Assembly: GCA_944321745.1 (NCBI GenBank) | Contig: CALUML010000011.1 | Location: forward strand, 1-32,571 | Source of the DNA: an uncultured Bacteroidales bacterium | Lineage (GTDB): Bacteria; Bacteroidota; Bacteroidia; Bacteroidales; Paludibacteraceae | Length of the DNA: 32,571 bases | Direction of reading: 5' to 3' | Part shown: in pieces, positions 1-7,937 of the stretch | Position numbering within the stretch: the stretch's first letter is position 1 | Layout of the letters: each line of letters opens with the position of its first letter | Program-made: the position numbers and the translations under genes | The notes under the pieces: model-generated | Database searches by the model: none | The model's input: the letters and a program-made list of their open reading frames with translations, nothing else | What the model was told of the DNA's origin: nothing

Positions 1-2078
1 ATATATAACCACATCTTTCTAATGGCGGTCATTAGAAATAGTGCTAACTCCGGCTCTAATGACCGATTTGGGTTAAACGCATTGTTGCCTATGCTGGTTA
101 CGCTGTCAGGAAGGGTGATTTTACACAAGGACTCGCAACCTGAAAACGCACTTTCCCCTATATTGGTTACGCTTGTAGGGAAGGTGATTTCACGCAAGGA
201 CTGGCAGTCAAAAAACGCGTATTCCCCTATGCTGGTTACGCTGTCTGGGAGGGTGATTTCACGCAAGGACTGGCAGTCTGAAAACGCACCGTTCCCTATG
301 CCGGTTACGCCATTCGGAATGTCAAATGTTGTTTTATCTGAAAGAAATGATATGATAACCGTCCTATCGGCATTGTAAAGTACGTTGTCTATTATCGTGA
401 AATAAGGTGAATGACAAATAACTGTACACGTGCAACCTGCAAACGGATTACCCGTAATGCGTTGTACAGAATGGGGTATTGCTATCTCACGCAAGGACTG
501 GCAACCCCAAAATACACTTTCCCCTATGCTGGTTACGCTGTCAGGGAGGGTGATTGCATGTAATGACTCGCAATGCTCAAACGCCCAGTCCCCTATGCTG
601 GTTACGCTGTCAGGGAGGGTGATTGCATGTAATGACTTGCAATGCTCAAACGCCCAGTCCCCTATACTGGTTACGCTGTCAGGGAGGGTGATTTCACGCA
701 AGGACTGGCACTCATAAAACGCATAGTTCCCTATGCTGGTTACGCTGTCAGGAAGGGTGATTTCACGCAAGGACACGCAGCCTGAAAACGCGCTTTCCCC
801 TATGCTGGTTACGCTGTCAGGGAGGGTGATTTCACGCAAGGACACGCAGTCTGAAAATGCATCGTCCCCTATGCTGGTTACGCTGTTTAGAAGGGTGATT
901 TCACACAAGGACTGGCACTGCAGAAACGCCTCATCACAAATGACCTTTGTCCCTTCTCTTATTTGATAACTTGTTAGGTTTTTATTTCCTTTCAACAACC
1001 GCTTGCCGTCCTTGCTGTATTTCACCCCAAATTCATCTTCGACGGCATTTGCCATATCTTCATCGGAAACCTTTGTCGAAAGTTCCTCTTCTACCTCAGT
1101 GATGTCCTGTTTCGCATTCTCGGTCTTGGAAACCTTTGTCGAAAGTTCCTCTTCCATTACTTCCGGCTTGCGGGGTTTGCTGACGGCCAGCAGGCGGAAC
1201 GACACCTGCGCCAGCGTCTTGTGCGCACAAGCAATGGCAAACAAGCCGGTCAAGGTGTTGACGGTGGCATCCTGCGAGGGGAACACGGACTTCAACAGCC
1301 CGCACGACGAGAGGTCGCGGTAGTCGCTCTCGGCAAACAGCAGGCGGTCGGAAGCTCCGTAGCGGTCGAGCAACGCGGGGTCGGAGGCTATCAGCCCCAG
1401 CGAGAGGAGGATGGAGATGGCCGGGAAGTCGTCGATATGCTCGTTGAAATCGTCCGGCGTGCGCAACGGATGGCGGAAGTCGGGGCTGCCCAGCTCGCGC
1501 GACTGCTGCCCCTGCATGGCGGGAACGAACATGCCATCGTAATCGACCAAGGTGAGCGAGCCGTCGTCGTGCACCAGGATGTTGTCCGGCTTCAAGTCGC
1601 CGTGGGCAAACGGTTGCGGCAACAGCCACATGGCCAGCCGGCTGAAGTCATACGCCAGCTTCTCAAGGGCGTAACGGTCGGCGAGGTGCCGGCGGATGTA
1701 GCGGTCGAGCGTAACGCCCTCCACCCAGTCCATGAGCAGCACCGGGAACTCGCTGCTGTCCGAGCTGTTGGTGTCGACAAACAGCTCCTTGTCGTAATAG
1801 CGCACCTTGGCCAGGTAAGGCGACTGCACAAACTCCAGCTCGTCGGCTATCTGCCGGTACGCCTCCTCGCGCCCCTCCTGCTCTTTGGTGAAGCATTTCA
1901 GCGCATACAGTTTGCCGTCGCTCTCGCTGCGCATCTTAAACACCACGGCAAAGTTGCCGCTCGACATCACGGGATTGCCGTCGGCATCCGGCACGGGGCG
2001 CAGGTCATGCAGTTTGTCAAAGTTGTCTTCCGCCTCGCGAATGGCCTCGACGTATTCAGAAATCAACGGATAATTCAT
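1..2078 (-). CDS. Ser/Thr protein kinase-like domain fused to BspA-type leucine-rich repeats (partial, C-terminus outside window)
   Basis: The frame opens with ATG at 2076-2078 and has no stop before the window edge, giving at least 692 residues. Residues about 20-180 carry kinase landmarks: a glycine-containing loop (SGNFAVVFKM), the ATP-binding lysine (YALKCF, near residue 58), a catalytic loop HGDLKPDN near residue 158 and a DYDG in place of DFG near residue 177. The usual HRD arginine is glycine. A charged linker (residues about 300-370) repeats EEELSTKVS twice, encoded by a 27-bp direct repeat at 1065-1091 and 1128-1154. From about residue 373 there are 11 LRR_5 units of 23 residues with the core ITLPDSVTSIG, interrupted near positions 310-470 by the NPF...IIDNVLYN type spacer usual in BspA proteins. 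No signal peptide or membrane segment is visible, so a cytoplasmic location is inferred. Likely ligand-binding or scaffold repeats joined to a kinase; substrate unknown. Confidence 0.85.
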   Translation of the reverse strand, partial: MNYPLISEYVEAIREAEDNFDKLHDLRPVPDADGNPVMSSGNFAVVFKMRSESDGKLYALKCFTKEQEGREEAYRQIADELEFVQSPYLAKVRYYDKELFVDTNSSDSSEFPVLLMDWVEGVTLDRYIRRHLADRYALEKLAYDFSRLAMWLLPQPFAHGDLKPDNILVHDDGSLTLVDYDGMFVPAMQGQQSRELGSPDFRHPLRTPDDFNEHIDDFPAISILLSLGLIASDPALLDRYGASDRLLFAESDYRDLSSCGLLKSVFPSQDATVNTLTGLFAIACAHKTLAQVSFRLLAVSKPRKPEVMEEELSTKVSKTENAKQDITEVEEELSTKVSDEDMANAVEDEFGVKYSKDGKRLLKGNKNLTSYQIREGTKVICDEAFLQCQSLCEITLLNSVTSIGDDAFSDCVSLREITLPDSVTSIGESAFSGCVSLREITLPDSVTSIGNYAFYECQSLREITLPDSVTSIGDWAFEHCKSLHAITLPDSVTSIGDWAFEHCESLHAITLPDSVTSIGESVFWGCQSLREIAIPHSVQRITGNPFAGCTCTVICHSPYFTIIDNVLYNADRTVIISFLSDKTTFDIPNGVTGIGNGAFSDCQSLREITLPDSVTSIGEYAFFDCQSLREITFPTSVTNIGESAFSGCESLCKITLPDSVTSIGNNAFNPNRSLEPELALFLMTAIRKMWLY
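531..668 (-). repeat. Two nearly identical adjacent 69-bp LRR-encoding repeats
   Basis: Positions 531-599 and 600-668 are the same 69-bp sequence with only two substitutions. Each encodes one 23-residue LRR unit (core DWAFEHC plus ITLPDSVTSIG). The other repeats in the gene are more diverged, so this pair looks like a recent in-frame duplication. Confidence 0.9.
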
Positions 2079-2106
2079 TTATATCGGGGGATTACCTTTT
2101 TACAGG

Positions 2107-2136
2107 CAAAGGTAAGAAAAACTTGTTGTAAGCCAA
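2107..2136 (-). promoter_or_regulatory. Bacteroidetes-type promoter of the kinase-LRR gene
   Basis: Read on the minus strand, TACCTTTG (2107-2114) matches TAnnTTTG, and TTGG (2133-2136) lies 18 bp upstream as a -33 element. The ATG is 28 bp downstream of the -7 box. Confidence 0.6.
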
Positions 2137-2214
2137 GGCGCGAGGACGCTGAATGTCCCGCCATCCGCCTATGGCATGCCACCGCCTTTCGGCACATCCT
2201 CTCCCTCTCCCTTT

Positions 2215-2460
2215 CCCGCATCCAAACTTCCACGCCTGCCTACCCATACTTCCGCCCTTGCCTGCCTATACTTCTTCCTTTGCTTACGTATTCTTAAAAC
2301 TACGCCGTAGTTTTTACAAACCGCGCCGTAGTTTGTATAAACCGCGCCGTAGTTTTTACAAACTACGTTGCAGTTTGTAGAATATCTGCCCAAGACAGAA
2401 AGAATGGATGGGCAAAAGGGGAAGTTTGGATAGGCAGGCGCGGAAGTTTGGATGTGGAAA
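2215..2460. repeat. Symmetric palindromic repeat element, copy 1 (4x22 / 4x21 / 4x22 bp)
   Basis: This element fills most of the 550-bp gap between the divergent kinase-LRR and TolC genes. The left arm has units phased at 22 bp (starts 2215, 2237, 2259, 2281) around the motif CCATACTTCC. The core is four units of exactly 21 bp (2297, 2318, 2339, 2360), each with a near-perfect palindrome such as AAACTACGCCGTAGTTT. The right arm repeats the left motif in inverted orientation (GGAAGTTTGGATAGGC), again phased at 22 bp (landmarks 2388, 2410, 2432, 2454). Frames crossing it show artificial 7-residue periodicity, because 21 bp is seven codons; I do not regard them as genes. Function unknown. Confidence 0.85.
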
Positions 2461-2575
2461 AGGAGGGGGGGGGCATGGCGGGCAGGGGAGGACCGCGCGA
2501 TTGACTGATGGTGCATTCCCCTCATCGGTACATTCCCCTTTTCCGTCGGTGAAATCCGCTCCAGTTTCCATTATG

Positions 2576-2607
2576 TTTGGGTGCGCGGGGAGCGGGCGGT
2601 ACTTTTG
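2576..2607 (+). promoter_or_regulatory. Bacteroidetes-type promoter of the TolC-MacAB operon
   Basis: TTTG (2576-2579) and TACTTTTG (2600-2607) are separated by 20 bp, matching the -33/-7 consensus. The ATG at 2629 lies 21 bp after the -7 box. Confidence 0.7.
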
Positions 2608-2628
2608 CCCTCAAAAAGGGATAGGAAT

Positions 2629-3927
2629 ATGATGCGAAACGTGTTACTGGCTGTCGGGTTGTGTGTGGCGGGCGTGTGTGCCGATGCCGCCGACACCGTG
2701 CGGGTGTGGACCTTGCAGCAATGCCTGGACTATGCGGAGGAGCATAACATCGAGATACGCCGCAGCCGCAACGATTACCTCTCCGGTGTGGAGGACACGA
2801 AGCAGGCGCGGGCGGCCCGGCTGCCTTCATTGTCGGGCAGCGTGGGGCAGACGTACACCAACTATCCTGCCGCCGGGCGGAGCGAGGGCAACGTGTATAG
2901 TGGCTCGTACTCGCTCAGTGCGGGCATGACGCTTTTCCAGGGCGGCAGGTTGCGCGCGGAGGTGAAGCGGCAGGAGGTGCAGAACCGCATGGACGCGCTT
3001 GCGGTGGACGAGGCCCGGGTGGACATCCGCCTGGCCATCGTGCAGGCCTACATGCAGTGCTTGTACGCTGCTGAGAGCGTGGTTATTTGCCAAAGCACCG
3101 CCGAGGCCTCGCGCCTGCAACGCGACCGCGCTGAGGCCATGTGGCAGGCTGGCTCCATCAGCCGGGTGGACTTTGCGCAGCTGGAGAGTCAATACGCGGG
3201 TGATGCCTACGAGGTGGTGGCCGCGCAGGCGAACAGCGACAACAGCAAGCTGCAACTGAAACAATTGCTCGAACTGGGCGTGACGGACGAGATGGCGTTG
3301 GCCGCTCCCGACGCGACTGAGGCAGACGTGCTGCGCCCCCTGCCCCCCAAGGCCGCTTTGCTCGACACCGCCCTGCTCGTCATGCCCGAGGTGCGGCGGG
3401 GCGAGCTGGCTGTAGAGGAGGCGGAATGGCAGGGTAAGTCGGCCCGGGCGGGCTACTTCCCCACGGTGTCGCTCAACGCGGGCATTGGCTCGGGACATGC
3501 CACCGGCACGCAGGCGGAGGGCAGCCAGATGTGGAATAACCTCAATGAGAACGTGGGGCTTACGGTGAGCATCCCCATCCTCTCCAACCGGCAGAACCGC
3601 ACGGCGGTGAACAAGGCACGTCTTTCGCTGGAGAACAGCCGCCTCGACCTGCTTGATGCGCAGAAGGCCGTGCAGGAGGATGTGGAAACCGTCTATCTCG
3701 ATGCCCTGTCGGCGCAGTCGCAGTATGCTGCCGCCGTGGAAAAGGAGCAGTACGCCCGCCAAAGCTATGAACTGACCCGCGAGCAGTTTGAAGTGGGGGC
3801 GAAGAATACCGTCGAACTCATCACCGCGCAGAACGAGTGGACTGCTGCCCGGCAGGAAACCCTCCAGGCCAAGTACATGGCTTTGATGAGCCTGAAGCTG
3901 CTGGATATTTATCAGGGGAAGATGTGA
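2629..3927 (+). CDS. TolC-family outer membrane efflux protein
   Basis: About 432 residues, starting MMRNVLLAVGL with a typical signal peptide that probably ends after CADAAD. The mature part begins with the family's N-terminal motif (WTLQQCLDYAEEHN) and has the two-fold arrangement of long helices and short strands of outer membrane efflux proteins, including LFQGGRLRAEVKRQE in the first half and VSIPILSNRQNRTAVNKARL in the second. It forms the outer membrane channel of a tripartite pump; the MacA-like and MacB-like genes downstream are its likely partners. The ATG at 2629 is chosen over an upstream GTG because it fits the signal peptide and the promoter at 2576-2607. The start is doubled (ATGATG), so the second Met is equally possible. 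Confidence 0.92.
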   Translation: MMRNVLLAVGLCVAGVCADAADTVRVWTLQQCLDYAEEHNIEIRRSRNDYLSGVEDTKQARAARLPSLSGSVGQTYTNYPAAGRSEGNVYSGSYSLSAGMTLFQGGRLRAEVKRQEVQNRMDALAVDEARVDIRLAIVQAYMQCLYAAESVVICQSTAEASRLQRDRAEAMWQAGSISRVDFAQLESQYAGDAYEVVAAQANSDNSKLQLKQLLELGVTDEMALAAPDATEADVLRPLPPKAALLDTALLVMPEVRRGELAVEEAEWQGKSARAGYFPTVSLNAGIGSGHATGTQAEGSQMWNNLNENVGLTVSIPILSNRQNRTAVNKARLSLENSRLDLLDAQKAVQEDVETVYLDALSAQSQYAAAVEKEQYARQSYELTREQFEVGAKNTVELITAQNEWTAARQETLQAKYMALMSLKLLDIYQGKM

Positions 3928-4177
3928 GGGGCAAGGTGATGATGGGGGGAACGCATAATCGCATAATCGCAGAAACGCATAAGAGCGGGATATAATTTGC
4001 ACGCAAAGACGGAAGGACAAAAAACCGCAAAGGGCACAAAGGGCGTAAAGAACCCGCAAAACCTCTGCGTCCTCCGCGTTCTCTGCGGTTAAACATTGCC
4101 CCCTTTAGGGGGTTGGGGGTAATCTGAAATCTGGAATTTGAAATCTGAAATCTGAAATAAAAAGGTATAAAGAAGGT
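3928..4177. repeat. Spacer of short repeats between tolC and macA, ending in an AATYTGA heptamer array
   Basis: No gene is seen. The spacer holds short near-repeats (GCATAATC, 3950-3970), runs resembling GCGTCCTCCGCGTTCTC, a hairpin CCCCCTTTAGGGGG with TTGGGGG (4099-4119), and five consecutive 7-bp units AATCTGA/AATCTGG/AATTTGA at 4121-4155, which end 22 bp before the macA start. Confidence 0.75.
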
Positions 4178-5359
4178 ATGAAAAAGATGTATGTAATCGT
4201 GTGCGCTGTGGTGGTGCTGGCTGCCGGGACTGGGGTGTGGCTGTGGAGCCGTCATGCCGGCCGCGAGAAGGTGACGCTGGAGACGGCTGCCGCCACGCGC
4301 ATCACCATCAGCAATTCGGTGACGGCCACCGGCACGGTGGAACCCGTGACCGAGGTGGAGGTGGGCACGCAGGTGTCCGGCATCATCGACAAGCTGTACG
4401 TGGACTACAACGACGTGGTGGAGGCCGGGCAGCTGATAGCCGAGATGGACAAGGTGACGTTGCAGGCCGAACTGGAATCCGCCGAGGCGCAACTGGCCAG
4501 TTGCAAGACGGAGTACGAGTATCAGCAAAAGAGCTACGCCCGTACCAAAGCGTTGTATGACAAGCAGCTGGTGAGCGATGCCGAATACGACGAGTCCCTC
4601 TACCTGTACGAAAAGGCGCGCAACGCCTATGCCGAGAGCCGCGCTGCCATGGTCAAGGTGAAGCGTAACCTGGGTTATGCCACCATCACCAGCCCCATCA
4701 GCGGGGTAGTCATCAGCCGGGCGGTAGAGGAAGGGCAGACGGTGGCGGCCGGTTTCGAAACGCCCACGCTCTTTACCATTGCCAAGGACCTCACCGAGAT
4801 GCAGGTCATTGCCGACGTGGACGAGGCCGACATAGGCCAGGTGGCCACCGGGCAGCGCGTGCAGTTTTCCGTGGATGCCTATCCCGACGACGTGTTCGAG
4901 GGGTCGGTGCGGCAGGTGCGGCTGGAGGCCACCACCGAGTCCAACGTGGTGACGTACGAGGTGGTGATAGACGCGCCCAACCCCGACCTCAAGCTGAAGC
5001 CCGGGCTCACGGCCATCATCACCATCTTCACGTTGGAGCGGCCCGATGCCCTGTCCGTGCCCACGCGGGCCTTGCGCTTCGTGCCCCATGCCGAGCTGCT
5101 CGAAGCGGCAGGCATCACCCTGCTTGCGGACGGCGGCACCGACAGCACGGCCGGGCGTGAGGTGTGGGTGAAGCAAGGGACGCAGTTGGTGTCACGCCGC
5201 GTGCAGACGGGTGCCGTGAGCGGCGACCGCACCGAGGTGCTCAGCGGATTGGCCGAAGGCGAGGAGGTGGTGTGCGGGCTGACCGCTGCCGCCGAGCCTG
5301 CGGATGCCGCCCCCGCCATCGAGCGAAGCCCCTTCATGCCCGGCCCTCCGGGGAGGTGA
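4178..5359 (+). CDS. macA: MacA-like periplasmic adaptor (membrane fusion protein) of an ABC efflux pump
   Basis: 393 residues. One N-terminal membrane segment (residues about 4-23) anchors it in the inner membrane. It is followed by a lipoyl/barrel-sandwich half with VEVGTQVSGIIDKLYVDYND, a helical hairpin around residues 95-150 (AQLASCKTEYEYQQKSY), the second lipoyl half (YATITSPISGVV), and a beta-barrel with DVDEADIGQVATGQ and a membrane-proximal domain. This order is that of HlyD/MacA adaptors. It bridges the TolC-type channel upstream and the MacB-type ATPase and permease downstream. AGAAGG lies just upstream of the ATG, one of the few purine-rich sites seen in the window. The C-terminus ends in a Pro-rich tail (FMPGPPGR). 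Confidence 0.9.
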   Translation: MKKMYVIVCAVVVLAAGTGVWLWSRHAGREKVTLETAAATRITISNSVTATGTVEPVTEVEVGTQVSGIIDKLYVDYNDVVEAGQLIAEMDKVTLQAELESAEAQLASCKTEYEYQQKSYARTKALYDKQLVSDAEYDESLYLYEKARNAYAESRAAMVKVKRNLGYATITSPISGVVISRAVEEGQTVAAGFETPTLFTIAKDLTEMQVIADVDEADIGQVATGQRVQFSVDAYPDDVFEGSVRQVRLEATTESNVVTYEVVIDAPNPDLKLKPGLTAIITIFTLERPDALSVPTRALRFVPHAELLEAAGITLLADGGTDSTAGREVWVKQGTQLVSRRVQTGAVSGDRTEVLSGLAEGEEVVCGLTAAAEPADAAPAIERSPFMPGPPGR

Positions 5360-5384
5360 CAGGGGTGAGGGGCAAGAGGCAAGA

Positions 5385-5677
5385 GGTGAGAAAGGGAAAA
5401 GGTGGAAAGTATAAAGGGAAAAGGTATAAAGTATAAAGGGGAAAGCGTCGGACGGTTCAATCCAAGGCCAACGGCCTTGCAGCTCTCAGCGTAGGGCATC
5501 GCCCTACGGGAAAGAGTCGGACGGTTCAATCCAAGGCCAACGGCCTTGAAGCACTCAGCGTAGGGCAACGCCCTATGAACAGAGGCAAGGGGCGAGAAGT
5601 GTGAGTACCTCTCTGCGTAAATCTGCGGCATCTGCGGGAAACAATCTGAAATCTGCAATCTGTAATTTGAAATCCCT
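5385..5677 (+). repeat. Composite REP-like repeat block, copy 1, in the macA-macB spacer
   Basis: The 318-bp gap before macB has no gene. In order it holds purine-rich AAAGGTATAAAG repeats (5390-5440), two 69-bp-spaced units (5447 and 5516) each with the palindromes CCAAGGCCAACGGCCTTG and GTAGGGCATCGCCCTAC, a module with CAGAGGCAAGGGGCGAGAAG, a module reading CTCTGCGTAAATCTGCGGC, and heptamers AATCTGA/C/T (5643-5677) ending directly at the macB ATG. The same module order recurs at 10025-10300 and 12780-13070 (inverted) and 25735-25893. Confidence 0.85.
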
Positions 5678-6436
5678 ATGGACGAAGTAATCCGGCTGGA
5701 GCATATCCGGCGCGATTTTGTGGTGGGCGAGGAGACGGTTCATGCCCTGCGCGGCGTGTCGTTCGCCATCAGGCGGGGCGAGTTCGTCACCGTCATGGGC
5801 ACGTCGGGCTCGGGCAAGAGCACGCTGCTCAACATCCTGGGCTGCCTGGACACCCCCACGGCGGGCGAGTATTGGCTTGACGGCGTGGCGGTGCGCACGA
5901 TGGGCAAGGACGCCCGCGCCACGCTGCGCAACCGCAAGATAGGTTTCGTGTTTCAGAACTACAACCTGTTGCCCAAGACCACGGCCATCGAAAACGTGGA
6001 GCTGCCCCTGATGTACAACCCCTCGTGCGGGGTGGCGGAGCGGCGCGAGCGTGCCGTGGCCGCCTTGCGTGCCGTGGGGCTGGGCGACCGCCTGCTGCAC
6101 AAGAGCAACCAGATGTCCGGCGGGCAGATGCAGCGCGTGGCCATCGCCCGGGCGCTGGTGAACAACCCCGCCGTCATCCTGGCCGACGAGGCCACGGGCA
6201 ACCTCGACACGCGCACCAGCTTCGAGGTGCTGGACCTCTTCCAACGCCTGCACGCCGGGGGGCGCACCATCATCTTCGTGACGCACAACCCCGAGATTGC
6301 CCAGTACAGCAGCCGCAACATCACCCTGCGCGACGGGCGCGTCATCGCCGACACCTCCAACCCCGCCCCGTTGGATGCCGCCGCCACGTTGGCCCAAATC
6401 CCTTCGGCTTCTCCCGAGGACGCCCCCCCGACGTAG
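5678..6436 (+). CDS. macB: MacB-like ABC transporter ATP-binding protein
   Basis: 252 residues of a single ABC ATPase domain. Walker A is GTSGSGKST (residues 41-49), the Q-loop is VFQNYNLLPKT, the signature is SGGQMQRVAIARAL, Walker B is VILADEATGNLD, and the switch histidine is in FVTHNPE. The closest groups are the MacB/LolD type. In E. coli MacB the ATPase and permease are one polypeptide; here the permease is a separate gene starting 83 bp downstream. It would power export or mechanotransmission through the MacA- and TolC-type partners encoded upstream. The C-terminal 30 residues are Ala/Pro-rich and beyond the conserved domain. Confidence 0.92.
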   Translation: MDEVIRLEHIRRDFVVGEETVHALRGVSFAIRRGEFVTVMGTSGSGKSTLLNILGCLDTPTAGEYWLDGVAVRTMGKDARATLRNRKIGFVFQNYNLLPKTTAIENVELPLMYNPSCGVAERRERAVAALRAVGLGDRLLHKSNQMSGGQMQRVAIARALVNNPAVILADEATGNLDTRTSFEVLDLFQRLHAGGRTIIFVTHNPEIAQYSSRNITLRDGRVIADTSNPAPLDAAATLAQIPSASPEDAPPT

Positions 6437-6519
6437 CCCCGCCATCGGCACCGCATCCCGCACCTTGCAACTCAGTTATTCCGTCATTCCGTTATTCAGT
6501 CATTCATAACTGGCACATC

Positions 6520-7740
6520 ATGCACATCGGCAATCTTCTTAAAATAGCATTCAAGGCCTTGGGCAACAACAAGCTCCGCGCCTTCCTCACCATGCTGGGC
6601 ATCATCATCGGCGTGGCATCGGTCATCACCATGCTGGCCATCGGGCAGGGGTCGAAGCGCAGCATCCAGGCGGAAATCAGCGAGATGGGCTCCAACATGA
6701 TCATGGTGCACCCCGGCGGCGACATGCGGGGCGGCGTGAGGCTGGAGGCCGATGACATGGAGTCGCTCACGCTGGCCGACCTCGAGGCCATCCGCACCGA
6801 GACGCGCTACGTGAGCTACGTCTCCCCCTCGGTCAACAGCGCGGGGCAGGCTGTCTACGGGGCGCGCAACACGCCCACCACCGTCTACGGCGTGAGCGCC
6901 GACTACCTCGACATCCGCCGTTACCGGGTGGCGGACGGCGACTTCTTCACCGAGCAGGACATCCGCGCCGCCGCCAAGGTGTGCGTGGTGGGGCGCACGG
7001 TGGTGGACGAGCTCTTCCCCGACGGGGGAAGCCCCGTGGGGCGCATCGTGCGCTTCGGCACCATCCCGCTGCGCATCGTGGGCGTGCTCGAAAGCAAGGG
7101 CTACAACAGCATGGGCATGGACCAGGACGACCTCATCCTTGCCCCCTACACCACGGTGCAGAAGCGCGTCCTGGCCATCACGCACCTGCAGGAAATCACC
7201 TGCTCGGCCCTGAGCGAGGGCTACACCGACCGGGCCATCGGCGAAATCACCGCCCTGCTGCGCCGCAACCACAAGCTGCGCGAGGGGCAGGACGACGACT
7301 TCACCATCCACTCGCAGCAGGAACTGAGCAACATGCTCACTTCCACCAGCGACATGATGTCCGTGCTGCTGGCCGCCGTGGCGGGTATATCGCTGCTGGT
7401 GGGCGGCATCGGCATCATGAACATCATGTACGTGTCCGTCACCGAGCGCACCCGCGAGATAGGCCTGCGCATGAGCATCGGGGCGCGGGGGCGCGACATC
7501 CTGGCGCAGTTCCTCATCGAGTCGGTGCTCATCAGCGTGGCGGGGGGGCTGCTGGGCGTGCTGGCGGGCGTGGGCGCGTCGCTGGCGGTGCGCGCGCTGG
7601 CATCGTATCCCATTTATATCCAGCCGTGGAGCGTGCTGCTGTCGTTTGCCGTGTGCACGTTCACGGGCGTGTTCTTCGGATGGTATCCGGCGCAGAAGGC
7701 CGCCCGCCTCGACCCGATAGAGGCGATACGGTACGAATGA
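6520..7740 (+). CDS. MacB-like FtsX-family ABC permease
   Basis: 406 residues from the ATG at 6520, chosen because the protein then begins MHIGNLLKIAFKALGNNKLR, the normal start of this family; the open frame extends upstream only as an overlap with the ATPase gene. Membrane segment 1 (LRAFLTMLGIIIGVASVITM) is followed by a large periplasmic domain (residues about 50-270, MacB_PCD type) and three C-terminal membrane segments, including LLAAVAGISLLVGGIGIMNIMYVSVTERTREIGLR split over the conserved FtsX motif. It ends with the usual RLDPIEAIRYE. It pairs with the ATPase just upstream to form the MacB-equivalent. Substrate not predictable; macrolides, peptides or lipoproteins are known for relatives. 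Confidence 0.92.
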   Translation: MHIGNLLKIAFKALGNNKLRAFLTMLGIIIGVASVITMLAIGQGSKRSIQAEISEMGSNMIMVHPGGDMRGGVRLEADDMESLTLADLEAIRTETRYVSYVSPSVNSAGQAVYGARNTPTTVYGVSADYLDIRRYRVADGDFFTEQDIRAAAKVCVVGRTVVDELFPDGGSPVGRIVRFGTIPLRIVGVLESKGYNSMGMDQDDLILAPYTTVQKRVLAITHLQEITCSALSEGYTDRAIGEITALLRRNHKLREGQDDDFTIHSQQELSNMLTSTSDMMSVLLAAVAGISLLVGGIGIMNIMYVSVTERTREIGLRMSIGARGRDILAQFLIESVLISVAGGLLGVLAGVGASLAVRALASYPIYIQPWSVLLSFAVCTFTGVFFGWYPAQKAARLDPIEAIRYE

Positions 7741-7756
7741 CGGCGGGGAGCTTCCC

Positions 7757-7876
7757 CCCCAACCCCCTAAAGGGGGAGCTTACCACCCCCAACCCCCTAA
7801 AGGGGGCTTTGGAGCATGTTACGTCTGCCCGGACAGCCATAACTCCCCCTTTGGGGAAGTAGTTTGGGGGTTTCGG
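7757..7876. repeat. Repeats of CCCCCAACCCCCTAAAGGGGG type
   Basis: Two near-identical copies (around 7758-7778 and 7785-7806) plus a degenerate inverted copy (7844-7875) lie after the permease stop. Related sequences occur at 4099-4119, 8098-8118 and 21428-21450. The CCCCCTAAAGGGGG part can fold as a hairpin. Confidence 0.75.
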
Positions 7877-7937
7877 TATGTGCCTTGTAAACAGACAGGT
7901 GTGAGTTTGCGAAACAGACTATGGGCAGTATCAAAAA

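Noticed and set aside
22..966. Plus-strand open frames with a repeated MLVTLSGRVISRKD motif
   Set aside because: They are the antisense of the LRR repeats; the minus strand gives the recognisable ITLPDSVTSIG repeat in one unbroken frame joined to the kinase domain.
1221..2297. Long plus-strand open frame opposite the kinase domain
   Set aside because: High GC content opens antisense frames; it has no known motif, while the minus frame carries conserved kinase motifs.
2153..2525. Open frames on both strands across the 21-bp repeats, giving 7-residue repeats such as PRRSFYK
   Set aside because: The periodicity follows from 21 bp being seven codons; both strands are open alike, no start region or domain is recognisable, and the DNA-level symmetry explains the pattern.
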